DNA from: Auricularia sp. M13 | Lineage: Eukaryota; Basidiomycota; Agaricomycetes; Auriculariales; Auriculariaceae | Assembly: GCA_037042915.1 (NCBI GenBank) | Contig: CM073203.1 | Coordinates: forward strand, 558,001 to 622,000 | Length of the DNA: 64,000 bases | Direction of reading: 5' to 3' | In this document: positions 43,028 to 54,245 of the stretch, in pieces | Layout: every line of letters begins with the position of its first letter | How positions within the stretch are numbered: the stretch's first letter is position 1 | The notes under the pieces: model-generated | Database searches by the model: none | Seen by the model: only the letters and a program-made list of their open reading frames with translations | Told to the model about the DNA's origin: nothing | Position numbers and translations under genes: made by a program

Positions 43028-44872
43028 TTATCCCGCGCCCAAGCGCACGATGGGCAAGCAATTCGCCTCGACGCACGGCACAGCGAGCACGCAGCGCGCA
43101 TTGCTCGTCGCGAGCTGCACGCGGCCCCACCACTCCACAGGTCGTGGCCGCGGCTCCCACGCCAGGCGGCCCCTCCACTCGCCCTCTCCGTCTTCCTCCC
43201 CACTGGGAGTGGCGGCATACCGCCTCCCGTGATACACCGGGTCCACCGGGCCCAGCCTGTCGGAGATCTGCACGACCGGGCGGCGCGCGGGCGCGGAAGC
43301 GGAACGGAGGAGCACGTCGCCCTCGAACGCGGGGAAGAGCACGAGCGTCGCGGGCGCGTTCGCCGTGCGCGCGCGCAGCGCGAGCCGCGAGTGCGCCGGC
43401 GCGCGCGTGACGGCGAGGTCCGCGCGCGCGTTGGACGTCGACGCGGTTATGTCGAACGCGCCCTCGACGGCGGAGTGCGGCGCGGTGGGGGGCGAGGGGT
43501 GGGAGATGAGTTCGGATTGCAGCCGGATTTCGCTGTCGTGCGGTGAGTGCGCGGGCTTCGATGTGGATGTGGATGTGGCACGCACCCATTGACGGTGTGC
43601 ACGGCGACCGTCGCAGGCCGCGCGCTGTTGGTGCTGACGACGCGCGCGGTCAGCTCGACGGACGCGTTGCTCGTGGTGATCGCCACGCTGCCGTTCGTCC
43701 GGAGCGACTGCACGCCGACGGGCGCGTTGCTCGTCTTGAGCAATACCGTCTCCGCCGTGAGCGTCTGCAGCTCCGTCAGCTACAGTATGTAGCGCAAACG
43801 AAGCAACAAATAACGCACGTATACGCCGATCGCGCCATTCGAGCCCTGCAGCCCTATGAAGCCAAACGCAACGCTGTCTCCAAATTCCTCAACCATGTGC
43901 TGGAACCGCGGCATGTCCGTCTCGAAGTGGCGCAAGTGCGTGACGGCGGGCGGGTGGACCGGGATGCGGTACTCTATGCGGAAGTCGAGCTACGCAGAAT
44001 CATTCAGCATACAGCAGGCGTGAGTTGATGACAGCGGGACGTACCTGCCTATCCGCTGGGAATTTGCCAAAAGCGTACGACGGCGTCTACGGAAACCAGG
44101 GCGCGGACGTGAGCGTGATGCGCCAACAAGCGGGTTGAAGCGAACGCACATAGATGCCGATGCCGCGCCCGCCGCCGACGCGCGCGAGCTCGCAGACGTC
44201 GGCCTCCTGGAAGGCGTCCTTGCTGTAGTACCGCGCCTGAATGGTCACGCCAATCGTGGAGAGGTCGCCGTCGCTTGCGGGGACGGTGCGCAGCGCCACG
44301 CGGCCGTAGGCCAGCGAGCCCTTGTTGAACAGGTACAGCGTTGAGGCGTCCGCGGGCAACTCGAGCTCCAGCTCGGACTGGTACTTGGGCAGCGCCGAGT
44401 GGTCCGACGGCAGCCTGACGCCCGACGAGTTCCACTGGCGATGGGCGCCGCTGCTCCTAGCGTAGCATTGCAGCACCTGGCCGTCCTTGGCCGTCGGCGT
44501 CGTCGGCACGCTCTGCAATAATGTCAATTAAAGGGTAGCTGGGGGGCGAGCACGGACGAAAACGATGTTGCCCTGGGTTAAGCTGCATATGATCTTGGCG
44601 GTGGAAATGACGGCGACGTAGATGAGCAGGGCGACGCCGAGGGCGCGGAAGAAGCGCCGGTCGACGCGCTCGCGCTGCTTGACCCACACGAACGGCTCGT
44701 ACTCGTCCGGCGGGCACGGCAGCACCACCGGCGTCGCCAGCGCGGCCTGGTAGTTCGGCGGCGGCCCCGCAGGCCGGTGGCTCGGCCCGGCCAGCAGCGA
44801 CTGCCTCTCGTCAGAGTCGTCCAGAGCCCGCGGCGGCGGCTTGATGCCCTCGTCGTCGCCGTCCACGATCAT
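43028..44872 (-). CDS. Membrane-anchored adhesin-like protein (DUF7330-like)
   Basis: Six exons (44872-44558, 44512-44150, 44086-44045, 43989-43825, 43779-43586, 43532-43028) give 527 residues. The N-terminal 65 residues are acidic/Pro-rich (PPPNYQAA) and cytosolic. EPFVWVKQRERVDRRFFRA precedes one transmembrane helix (LGVALLIYVAVISTAKIIC), making a type II anchor. The exterior part contains repeated short beta strands of the kind seen in putative adhesin beta-helices: LLKTSNAPVGVQSLRTNGSV, AITTSNASVELTA, FDITASTSNARADLAV. Similar basidiomycete proteins fall in DUF7330. Role unknown, perhaps at the cell surface or ER lumen. It shares a ~100 bp promoter with the divergent gene at 44977. Confidence 0.8.
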
Positions 44873-44976
44873 CTCGCTATTGCCTGGCGCGATCGCGACC
44901 GGCGGCGGTAAGAGCAAGAAAGTCGGGATCCCCCGAATGCAGGGCCCGGCATCGACCTGCACGACATCCAGTCGCA
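44873..44976. promoter_or_regulatory. Divergent promoter between the adhesin-like gene and the 44977 gene
   Basis: About 104 bp separate the two ATG codons. No TATA box was seen. The adhesin frame stays open upstream of its chosen start to 44995, so the true start may be further out and the two genes could even overlap at their 5' ends. Confidence 0.45.
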
Positions 44977-45780
44977 ATGGCCAGCCGGCTCGCAAGCGCG
45001 TTTAGCGGCAAGGCCGCGTCGACGGAGGGCTACAAGGTTATCTACGAAGGCGCGTCCGTTATTTACACTTGAAAAACCGTGCGTTATTAAATTTCTCAAT
45101 GGGCAGGCGTGCAGCCACTATGGTCGCGCTGGGCGTACCTGATGCTGGGCATGAACGTATTATGGGCGTGCGCACCCTCGTCTCTCGCGCCAGGTACATA
45201 CAGCAACTGACGGCGCGCAGCGGGAACATGGGCAGCATGGCGCTCGACCGCTGGTACCGGCGCGTGCAGATCCAGCCCGACGACGGCGGCCCGCCCGTGG
45301 ACGACTGGGAGCTGCGCCCGCTCTGGCAGCGCGGGGGCGCAGCGGCGCTCTGCATCGGCCTCGGCGCGGGCTCGTGCCTCGTCGTCATGCTCGCGCGCAG
45401 CCGCAGCGTCTCGCGCGTCCTCCTGCGCCACGGCCAGGGCGACGCGAAAGTCATGCTCGAGACCGCCGGCCGCACCCGCGTCTTCTCCAGGGCGGACTGC
45501 GCGGTGCAGCAGGGACGAGGTACATAGCTTTGCCGTCATATTCGGGGTACTGCGCTGAACGCAATTCTTATCACTGGCAGCCGAGGACGAGCTCGTCATG
45601 CACGTCCGCGGCATAAAACTGGCCTTCTGGCCCTTCCTCATCCGCTTGCAGCGCGGCGACGTGCCCGGGACGCAATCTTCCTCGTCCCTATGGGAGAAAC
45701 GGCGCGCGTTCATGCAGGCGTGGGATAACCGGCAGTACACTGTACGTAGAGTCGGCTCAACTGGCTCAACAGCGACATAG
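44977..45780 (+). CDS. Hypothetical small membrane protein
   Basis: The 3' half is secure: an exon to 45519 joined by GTACAT..CACTGGCAG to 45581-45780, reading ELRPLWQRGGAAALCIGLGA, then LRHGQGDAKVMLETAGRTRV, then (after the intron) AEDELVMHVRGIKLAFWPF and LWEKRRAFMQAWDN. A helix LCIGLGAGSCLVVMLA is present. The 5' half is uncertain. An ATG at 44977 begins MASRLASAFSGKAASTEGYK, and a second helix WAYLMLGMNVLWACA near 45130-45175 is in another frame, so one or two small introns must lie between. Two-helix, mitochondrial-like architecture is possible. I considered a TMEM223-like assignment but cannot support it. Confidence 0.55.
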
Positions 45781-46216
45781 AACACACCGTCCGAACCTAC
45801 GTACTGGCCGTCTGGTGCGATTGGTCGTTTTCTGTCAATGCGCATTTTTCTCCGCGTATGCGCACGCTCAGCTTAAAAACAGCTCATTGCAGACCGCGTG
45901 ACTGCGCCGTGATGCAGTTCACAAATTCAAGGACCATCATTATCGTGCTCCTTTCCAGCGGCGACTCGTGCATTGATACCGGTACGACTAGGGCGGCAGT
46001 GAAAACCTCGATCTCGGCTCGTTACTTCTGCACATAACGACTACCTGGTGGATAGTCAGGCTTGCATATTGCTACAAACTCACCAACCCACCACCGACGG
46101 CCGCCTGTCTGTTTTCTTTTTGTTTGCCTATGGATCACTCTACAGTCATCTGCGTTCTGCTGCCTTCTTGACTCTGCGTCCATGCTCTGGCGACAGTGTC
46201 CTCGGCATTGACAGTA

Positions 46217-46625
46217 GGGGGTGTCACAGCGGTCGAAATGAGTCGAAACGCGTCGAAACGCGAGTCGGAACGGGCAATCGAAACGGTCGAAACGTTTCGA
46301 CCGTTTCGACCGTTTCGACCGTTTCGAGTTTCGACTCCGGGAGTCGGAACGCTCGAAACGATCCGTCCTGCTCCGCTGCAACGCCTTTCCCTTCACCGAA
46401 AACCAGTCCCTTTGCTTCTCTCACTTTAAAGTACGATTACATGCTGTCAAGGACCTCCATGAACTGTCCCTGCTTGAAGAAAGTATGTTTCTGAAGTTCG
46501 GATTTGTGCGTTTCGGCTCGCAGTTTCGGGGCAGTCACTGTTGATTCTCGAAACGTTTCGACCGGCACGATGAGTTTCGACTTGCAGTTTCTGGCATCGT
46601 TTCTACAGCTGTGACACCCCCCTCC
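46217..46625. mobile_element. TA-flanked MITE-like element with CGAAACG repeats
   Basis: A 409 bp non-coding element has short terminal inverted repeats (GGGGGTGTCACAGC at the left, GCTGTGACACCCCC at the right) and TA on both sides (46215-46216, 46626-46627), as for Tc1/mariner-type insertion. Its left part is packed with CGAAACG and CGTTTCG words, including tandem CGTTTCGAC units (about 46289-46325) and mirror copies, so it can form hairpins. No transposase in the window. Confidence 0.7.
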
Positions 46626-46910
46626 TAGTGTGTGCGAAACGCAATGGATCTGCCATATCTATGTAGCCAGCTTTCCAGTCCTCAGCGCTGCCATCGATGC
46701 GGCTGGAGCCTGGCAATCGTCGATCCTTTGCCGAGCTGCTTTTGAGGTTCTTGCTCTTGATCTACGCGCGACATCTGGAGCGTTATGGATACTTATGACA
46801 GGGCCTTGCCTACTGTGTTTGAACGAATGAGACAGTGGTGTCTATTATCTGGATCTACATTTGGCGAATGCATTCCCTCCAAGGATCCGAGTCCCGAGTC
46901 CGTGCTGGGC

Positions 46911-47343
46911 CTAGGGGTAGGGGTTGGACGGAACGCAGTCAGGATTGGCCATGCCGGTATAAAAGTTCTCGAGGTTGATATTGAGCGCCTTGCGCAGCTC
47001 TCCGCGCGGATTCGGGTACAGCTCGACAGTGGTGTTGACGAAGTTGCGGTAGAGCGCGCAGCGCGTGTCCGTGCCGTCCGAGCCGTAGAAGTCGGGGTCC
47101 GGCACGTAGCGCGCGACGGAGCCGTTGTTGAAGCCGGGGTCGATGGGGTGCGCGGCGACGAGCTGGCCGAGGCCGCCGCCCGCGCCGCTGAGGTCGAACG
47201 CGCCCGCGCGGCGGAAGAAGCCCGCGGGCATGCGCGCGTCCGCGAAGAAGCCGCGCATGGCGCCGAGGTCCAGGCCCTCCGCACCGCGCGCGTCGTCGCC
47301 CGCGAGTCGCCCGTCGATGAAGAACGCGATCGGGAAGGCGGAG
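46911..47343 (-). pseudogene. C-terminal fragment of a heme-thiolate peroxidase/peroxygenase
   Basis: A frame of about 144 codons encodes the C-terminal part of the chloroperoxidase/unspecific peroxygenase family: FPIAFFIDGRLAGDDARG, LVAAHPIDPG, CALYRNFVNTTVELYPNP and RGELRKALNINLENFYTG, ending SNPYP. The N-terminal part with the heme-ligand PCP motif and the EHD catalytic motif is absent. Upstream sequence (47344-48236) carries nothing similar, and there is a stop just before the homology begins. It is a truncated relic, probably from rearrangement near the MITE 0.3 kb away. Full-length relatives are secreted enzymes oxygenating C-H bonds with hydrogen peroxide. Confidence 0.8.
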
Positions 47344-48236
47344 CCGGCGGCTTAGTTGAGCCTAAGTTTGCGACCGCGCAGACGATAATCCGAAATATTT
47401 CATTATGAGAACGGCTCTTATAGTCTCTTTGTTGCTCTATGAGCGTTCAGAATAGCTGTTATGAGGATTCGATGCGTCTCTCGGGACGCGTCGAGATCAC
47501 GTGCATCACGGCCAACACCGAATTGGGCACTTCCAATCACTCCATTGTAATATCATCTAGACTAGGTCGCGGCACGGATTGCAGACTGAATCCTGTCCTC
47601 AGTGTTGCATGACGAAAAGCACTAGCGGGATGCGAAAAGGATGCCGCACATCTCGAGAGCACGTCCATGAAGGTCAGCCAGAAACTGGTCAGCCGGGGCG
47701 AGTATAATCATAGCAACTTGAAGACCCTTTCTGCGTACAGGCTGACTTAGACTACGCGTTTTTGGCAGGACAGGTCGACCAGCGCACGGTCAGCGCTCGC
47801 CGCTTAAGTCCCAGAAAAGTCCACTAAACCAGGCGGTCGAGTTGGATTGGATGACGAGTTCATGGAGAACGTGTCTGCACGCGGCAAACCTCAATCCAGG
47901 CACCAAAGGCAAGCGAACGCCGTGCAAAGCGCAGGTATGCACTGACCGAACTCTAGACGAGGTGAAACGCTGGCCAGGGAGTCCATAGAAGTGCAAAAAA
48001 CTGTGGAGATCGCCCCGTTCTCTTCCTGTAGATTGTAGCATGAATCTAACATGAGCACAAGCGAGGTTAGCAATGTCGCAATGTTCCCGGAATTGTTGGT
48101 GTACCAATGATGATTAGCTAGTTGTACATATCAGTCTTCGTCGTGTAAATTTGACTCCAGCGTGAAGGGCTAACCGTTTGGGATCTGGTGAATCATCTTA
48201 CAACTTCGCGCTACCATTTTTCATGGGCAGGCCGTA
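47344..48236. other. Intergenic, no gene recognised
   Basis: No motif-bearing frame. It separates the peroxygenase relic from the 3' end of the SDR gene. Confidence 0.4.
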
Positions 48237-49296
48237 CTAAAGCACGGTGAGCGGGTCGGGACAGAGGCCAACGGCACGCTTACAGTCTAATTCCCAGGTC
48301 CATGCAGTACGATCTTGCTCCGCGAGATAAAGGTATGTCTGGAGGCACATGTAAGGATATGAAAGGGCAGTTTCCGCCGCGTGTGGAGTGGCAATTGGCA
48401 GACCTTTGCAATGGCTTCCGGGCTCAATCTGCCCTCAACGCGCTTCGCCCAATCTTCACCCTTCATTTCTCGCGTACGATCGTTCAATATTTGCCCGTCT
48501 ATGACCGCCGTCGCGACCTGATACCTTGCATGAGCGCCGAGCATGCTGAAGTGGTCCGCAGATGCGTACGTGTATATCTTCCTTCCCGAACTCCTTCGCC
48601 AGGCTCTGCGACAGGGCGCGCAAGCCAGATTTGCTCGCAGCGATGACTGCAGTGTTCACATTTCCCCGAAGAGCAGCTGTGGCACTCGTGAAGAGCAGGG
48701 CGCCGCGGCGGCCGTACTGGTCGACATCTTGCTCGCGAAAGGCCAGCACGCTCTCGCGCGCGAAGCTAAAGGCAGCCACGAGATTGGTGTCGATGCTTTC
48801 GCGCACGTCGCCGTCGCTGAGTTCCAGAAATGGCTTGAAATGCGCCACGCCGGCGTTCCAGAGCGTCGTGCGAAGCGGTACGCCTGGCCAGCGCTGCTTG
48901 ATATCCTCGAACGCCGAGCGCACAGAGCTTGGGGTGTAGTCGGGAATGGAGAACGGTTCAGCCTGTAGACTATGTTTCATCAACATTGACAACAAAACTG
49001 TGGTCTGCACTACGACGTACCTCGCCGCCGGATGACTTCAACGCATCGGCGGTGCGCTTGAGATGGTCGCTGCCACGAGCTATGAGGGCGACTGTATATC
49101 CAGCTCTGGAGAACTCGCGCCTAGATAAACCAAATGAGGATCATTGAAATGCAGTCTCAGGGCGACGACGTACGCTGCAGCAGCTCCAGTACCTGTACAA
49201 CCGATAAATCACTGGCGTCAGGGTACACACATACGAGCTGGGCTCACCGGTTCCATTTCCAATGCCGGCCACAACAAATAGTCTTCTTGTCGCCAT
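48237..49296 (-). CDS. Short-chain dehydrogenase-like protein lacking the catalytic Tyr
   Basis: Six exons (49296-49248, 49192-49174 of 19 nt, 49120-49021, 48962-48570, 48517-48404, 48338-48237) give 258 residues. The nucleotide-binding motif is built across three exons (VVAGIGNGTGTGAAAAREF). WNAGVAHFKPFLEL gives the NAG signature. LLFTSATAALRGN supplies the Ser. At the usual YxxxK position the sequence is IAASK, so the Lys is present but the Tyr is replaced by Ile. Related fungal proteins of this atypical group often have Phe there. The C-terminal part (VIDGQILNDRTRE, TAWTWELD) matches that group. Activity as a normal oxidoreductase is doubtful. It lies 230 bp downstream of the monooxygenase, same strand. 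Confidence 0.87.
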
Positions 49297-49529
49297 TCTA
49301 TGGTGTAATCTATAGGCAGACGCGTCGCGGCGAGTATTGGTCGCGTCGTAGGTTGGTGGTTGGGGTGAAGAACACAGATTCGGAATTGCATCCGAGCATC
49401 CGTCACCGACTGTGAGTGCATGTAAAAGTTCAACGTTCAACGCAAAGCGAAACTTGAGGGAAACCAGAGCCAGAAAATACAACAGGTGTTCATTTGCACA
49501 CAAAAATGACTACATTCCATTGCAGCCGG

Positions 49530-51213
49530 TCAGACCTGCTCGGGAGCGACCTCATCGTCTGGGACAGGCCACAGTGCCGTGCAAGCTTCCTTCGCGTATG
49601 CCTCAACGTCATGTCCGAACATGAAGAACCTCAACAACAGAGCTGTCGTCTCATCTTCAGTAACCGTTGAATCGAAACACATGTTCAACATACGATTCGT
49701 CGTCGCGCCCTTCATGCCGTAGCCTTGCGTGCGCGAGAGATGCTGGATTGCGTCGGCGCGGTGCTTGCGCACGTGCTGGTAGATAGAGAGCTTGAACGGA
49801 ATCTCGTCCGGAGCAGTCGAACCACGCTTGAAGATCACTCCCAGGGATAGGGCGTCCTCGAGCGCCTGGCACGCTCCCTGGCCCTGGACTGGTTCTGAAT
49901 GTTAGCGGGTTCGTCGCTCGTGTTTCTCCAGTCCTCACATGGCAGCATGGCGTGCGCTGCATCGCCCAGCAGGGCGGACTTGCCCTTGATCCACGTGGGG
50001 AAAGGATAGTGCTGCCTCAGAGGCCAGAGCCGGATGCCGTCCTTAGGCGCGAGCTTGACAATGCGCAAATACTTCTCGTCAAACTCGGAGAACTGCTCCA
50101 GGATATCCTCGACGGTCGCAGGTCGGTTCCAATCTAACATCATGTTCATAAGTCATGAGCGATATTGCCGTGGCAATTTTTGTGACATGTGGGACTCACC
50201 GTCTCCTGCGCGACATTCGGGGTCGGGGTGGAAGCCGAGGACGTTGAGGAGCGTGTTGTCGCGGCACGGGTAGAACATGAGCACTTTCTCGCCACCGATG
50301 ACTTGGCGCAAACCCGGGCGCCCCTCGATGAGGAATGCCGTCTCAGGATCGTTCGCGACCACATCGCGTGGCAGAAGGAACCTGAATGCAGAGCGTCCAG
50401 AGAACGACGGCTTCGGGTCGGGATGCGGCGCCAGAATGGACGCGCGCACGACAGACTGACGACTTTTAGCATTCGCTTCTCATATGCTACTCCAAGACTC
50501 ACCCGAATGCCATCGGCTGCTATGAGGACATCTCCGGTGTGAGTCTCTCCATTCTCGAGCGTGATCGTGGCGGTCTCAGGGGCCGCGCTGATGACCTTGG
50601 CCCCGAGGTGCAGAACGGCCGGAGGGCCGAACGTCGCGTCTGCGCTTTCGCCGCACGCAAGCTCGCGCAGCTCAGAGTGTAAGTCCGTACGATGAGCGGT
50701 AAACCAGGGCTAGGGAGCAAATTGTGAGTGCGAGATGGTCATGGCAGCCTGAGAGCGATAGCGAACCGAGCCGAACGCCTTCTCCGCCATGCGCGTGTCC
50801 ATCTCGGGCTGGGCTGTCCCGTCCGCGTTGAAGATACGCATCTAGACCGCCATACACACCGTCAGATCACAAGCAGTACACGCTAATATGGGAGGGAAGG
50901 GCATACGCACTCCTTCCTGGCTCACGACGCGCATGCGCTCGGGCGAGCAGCCGAGCTTGAGCAGCACCCGCGTCGCGTTGGGGTGCAGACCGACGGCCAG
51001 GCCGACCTCGCTCGACCATTTCGACTGCTCGAACAGCTGGGCGACAGTCAGCCCGCGATGATCGCGGGATCATCTCCTACGACGCGATAATCGTACCTCG
51101 ACGGCATGGCCCTGCCGGCGCAGGGCAACAGCAGCGGCGAGCCCGCCGATGCCCGCTCCGACAATGACGAAGCGCAGCGGAGGGTGGACGGGGAGACTTG
51201 GAGGGCCGGACAT
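49530..51213 (-). CDS. FAD-dependent monooxygenase (salicylate hydroxylase-like)
   Basis: Seven exons (51213-51097, 51036-50911, 50841-50767, 50709-50503, 50455-50200, 50133-49939, 49888-49530) give 444 residues. It has the FAD-binding GxGxxG (FVIVGAGIGGLAAAVALRRQ), the DG motif region (DVLIAADGIRSVVRA), and the second FAD motif GD (SALLGDAAHAMLPFQGQGA). Group A flavoprotein hydroxylases use NAD(P)H and oxygen to hydroxylate aromatic rings or related substrates; the true substrate is unknown. The start was chosen so that about 13 residues precede the Rossmann strand, as in relatives. It lies between an MFS transporter and an SDR-like gene on the same strand, compatible with a small catabolic or secondary-metabolite group. 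Confidence 0.92.
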
Positions 51214-51919
51214 CGCTGGTTGCGTGGAAGTTGGAGGAAGACAAGGTTGAGTGACCTGAGCGGGTTGCGCCGGACTCCGCGGGCATCAGTCCGGCGAGAA
51301 GGACGTAAGCAGAAGACAATCCCGGCCCGAGAAACCGGGATGTGCAAGATCGCTGACAGCTGTGCCTGACGATTTTGAGCCCATTTGGACATGGGATAGG
51401 TCTGAACTACAGTAAGTAGAACGTCCTGCAGGTACTTGTCCCACGTCGAGCGGGCTGTAATTAGGAGTCAGCCGGCGGACGTGTCAACTCCGCAAGTCAC
51501 CTTGCATGACTTATTGAAAGTTCACTCCCACCCTTGCCCGCGACCTCTCAACCACAGTAAGAATGAGACAGATGATCAAACAGACTAATTTGGTTCATTT
51601 GAGATGTGCGGCATAGACTAGTGACGGGAGTGTCGCCGTCAGCACAAAACTTGAGCCTCGAGAAGGCCGTCACCCGTCGACGAGACGGTTGACATCCTTA
51701 CGCGGAATAGGTCACAAACAACCTCAATGATAAAGAAATCGTGACGGAGATACAACAGTTGATTTATGGGAAATACGCGTCGAGCGTGGTGATAAGTATC
51801 TTGTCTGAGTGTCTGCTCCGAGCCGGCCGTTCTGAAATCGTGAATTCCATCCGTCAAGTATGCTCGTAATGCTACATAAAAGAAAACATCTGAAAATACA
51901 ACATCTCGCAGTCCATCAT
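51214..51919. other. Intergenic between monooxygenase and transporter
   Basis: Promoter region of the monooxygenase and 3' flank of the transporter. No gene recognised. Confidence 0.4.
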
Positions 51920-54245
51920 CTACGCTTTCGTCTTCGCGCGCAACTTGACCCAAGCAGTACCCATGAACAACACCCACGTGAACGCGACAAGCGCAACGCT
52001 GGCGGCCGCGAACACCTTCCCGCGCCGCTTCTCGCCGCGCCGTCTTGTCAAGCCGGACTCCTCGCCCTCGACAATCGCCAGCGCCGGCGCGAGCAGGTAC
52101 CGCGAGCCGTCGCGCTCGTGCCCCGGCGCAGAGCCGATGAGCGGCCGCGTGCGGCGCGACCAGCTGCCCGTGGCGTAGCGGTGCCGTCTGCGGCCTTTGT
52201 ACCGTCTCGCCAATTCCTCCGTATCCACATTCTCCTCCTCCTCTTCCTCCTCCTCATCGTTCAGCGCATCAACAACGCGCGCCTCCGAAGGCTCAAGCAC
52301 ATCCGACGCCGTCATCCGCTCCCCCGCGAGCTTCCGCGCAGCGCGCGCCTTGCGCCGCACGTCGAGCCGCCACAGCCCGACCGTGCTGGCGAACTGGACG
52401 ACGTTGATGAGGAAGAACGCCAGGAGCACCTTGTGCACGAGCGCGGGGTCCGTGATGACGACCTTCTCGCCGCCCTTCGAGAGCAGGCGCGCGAAGAGCT
52501 GGCCGGCGGCCATAAGTGAGCTGGATGAGGGCGGCTTCTTGTTCTTCGAGTCTAGTGTGAGCCCGGCGAGCGTTTGGGATATCGTGGAGCCTGCTTGCTC
52601 GATCTAGACGTGATATGTCAGGAAATAATGTGGGGGTGTGTTTGGGTTGGTAAACGTACGGATTTGTGTGCGCCGAGGGCGGTCGAGACGTAGCGCAACG
52701 GTACGAGATGGGGCACGATGATCACCAGCAGCACTACGTCCGTGTCAACAGAGTTCAGCGGAGAATGCACACGACGTACGAGTGGAAAACCCATGGCCAG
52801 CGCCAAAGGCGAGAACGGCCGGTAGTGGTGTCTTGGTGAGCGAGGGGGGCAGCACCAACCACGAGTAGCAGAACAGCGTGAGCAGCGACGATAAGATGAA
52901 GAGGTAGTGCACGATGTTGCCGCTCTTGGCCTTGTCGGTGACATAGCCGCACTGTGACTATCAGCGGGAGCGGATGGTGGGAATATGGTGGACGTACAAT
53001 TGGGTAGAGGAATATACTGCCTGCGAGCAGATACGATGCCATGGCGCCTGCATCGCGCTCGGAGAGCCCGTAGCGCAGCTCGATCATGTTTGCCGCGAGG
53101 TGCGTGAATGGCGACCAGATGGCGCCGCAGAGCACGTTTATGGCCTACACAGCGCGTCAGCCACTACCTACTGAATAACGGCCGACACACCATGTACGCC
53201 CAGAACGTATCTCCCAGGCGCGTCACATCCTTGAGGCGAATACGGCGTTTCTCAGCAACCTTCCTGCGCGCCTCCGCCTCGGTCATCATGTGCGCGCCGG
53301 AGAGCCGCTTGGTGCCAGTCGTGACATGCAGCTCCGTCGCGCCGTCGAACGCGGCGTCCGCGGCGCGGGCGAACCAGCTGGACGCGGAGACGTAGACGAG
53401 GTTGATGCAGAAGGAGAAGGCGGCGAGCAGGGCGGAGACGACGAAGGGCGCGTGGGGGCCGTACGCCTCGCTGAGCGGGTAGCTCGTGCGCGCGCTGACG
53501 AACGACGCGCCCTTGCCCGCCACGAGGCCCAGGGCGAGGCTGACGCCGAGGCCGCGGGTGGCGAAGAAGCGGACGATGATGGTCTCTTGCACGACGGCCA
53601 GCGGGGAGATGCCGAGGCCGAAGACGAACATGCCCGCGGCCATCGCGCCGACGTTCGACGTGAGCTCGCCGGCGAGCAGCAGGACCTGGCCGAGCAGGAT
53701 GATGCTCGTCGCGATGATGCTCGACACCGCCGTGCCCAGGTACGACGCGAGCAGGCCGCCGACGAGCGGCGTCCAGGTCGAGTTGAGGCTGAACGCAGAG
53801 ATGAGCAGGCTGAACTGCGCGTTCGACGTCCCTATCTCCCGCCCCAGCCGCGACTTGAGCGGGCCGAGGAAGTAAGAGCCACTGTAAGCCGGCTAAGTAA
53901 GTATAAGCGACCGTTGCGACGCTAAACGCACTAATGGCTCCCAATGCTCAGCGCGCACGCGCACAGCAGAGCCAACGCGCGAATCAGGAATCCCTTCGAG
54001 CCCACGCTGTCCCGATGGCGCTCTTGCACGTCCCATTGCGGGCCCGGGCGGTCCGGCAGCGGGAGACCCTCGACTGGCGGAGGCAGCAAAAGCGCCTCAG
54101 GGCCGACGTCCTCTTCGTTCTCGCTCATCGTCTGCGGCGACATGGTATCCGACTCCGAGTCGTCGTGGTCGTCGGCAAGCCAGGACAGGCGCGGTGGGTA
54201 GGAGGCAGGAGAAGAAGAGGTCGCGGCAGACTGGCCGGTCATCAT
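51920..54245 (-). CDS. MFS transporter
   Basis: Six exons (54245-53932, 53881-53191, 53144-52998, 52951-52780, 52733-52660, 52603-51920) give 693 residues. About 85 disordered acidic N-terminal residues precede the first helix. Helix one ends LSIGSHYGSYFLGPLKSRL across the intron, followed by LGREIGTSNAQFSLLISAFS and further helices to make 12. A large cytosolic loop sits between helices 6 and 7. The C-terminal region has an extended acidic stretch (eight consecutive Glu near 52230-52255) between the last two helices. The sequence pattern resembles fungal MFS proteins of unknown substrate with a homologue-wide HYGSYFLGPLKS motif. No substrate can be named. The poly-Glu tract is a GAG/GAA microsatellite and may be length-polymorphic. 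Confidence 0.88.

Noticed and set aside
44977-45780. TMEM223-like mitochondrial protein
   Set aside because: Two hydrophobic helices and size are suggestive, but I could not match any diagnostic residues.
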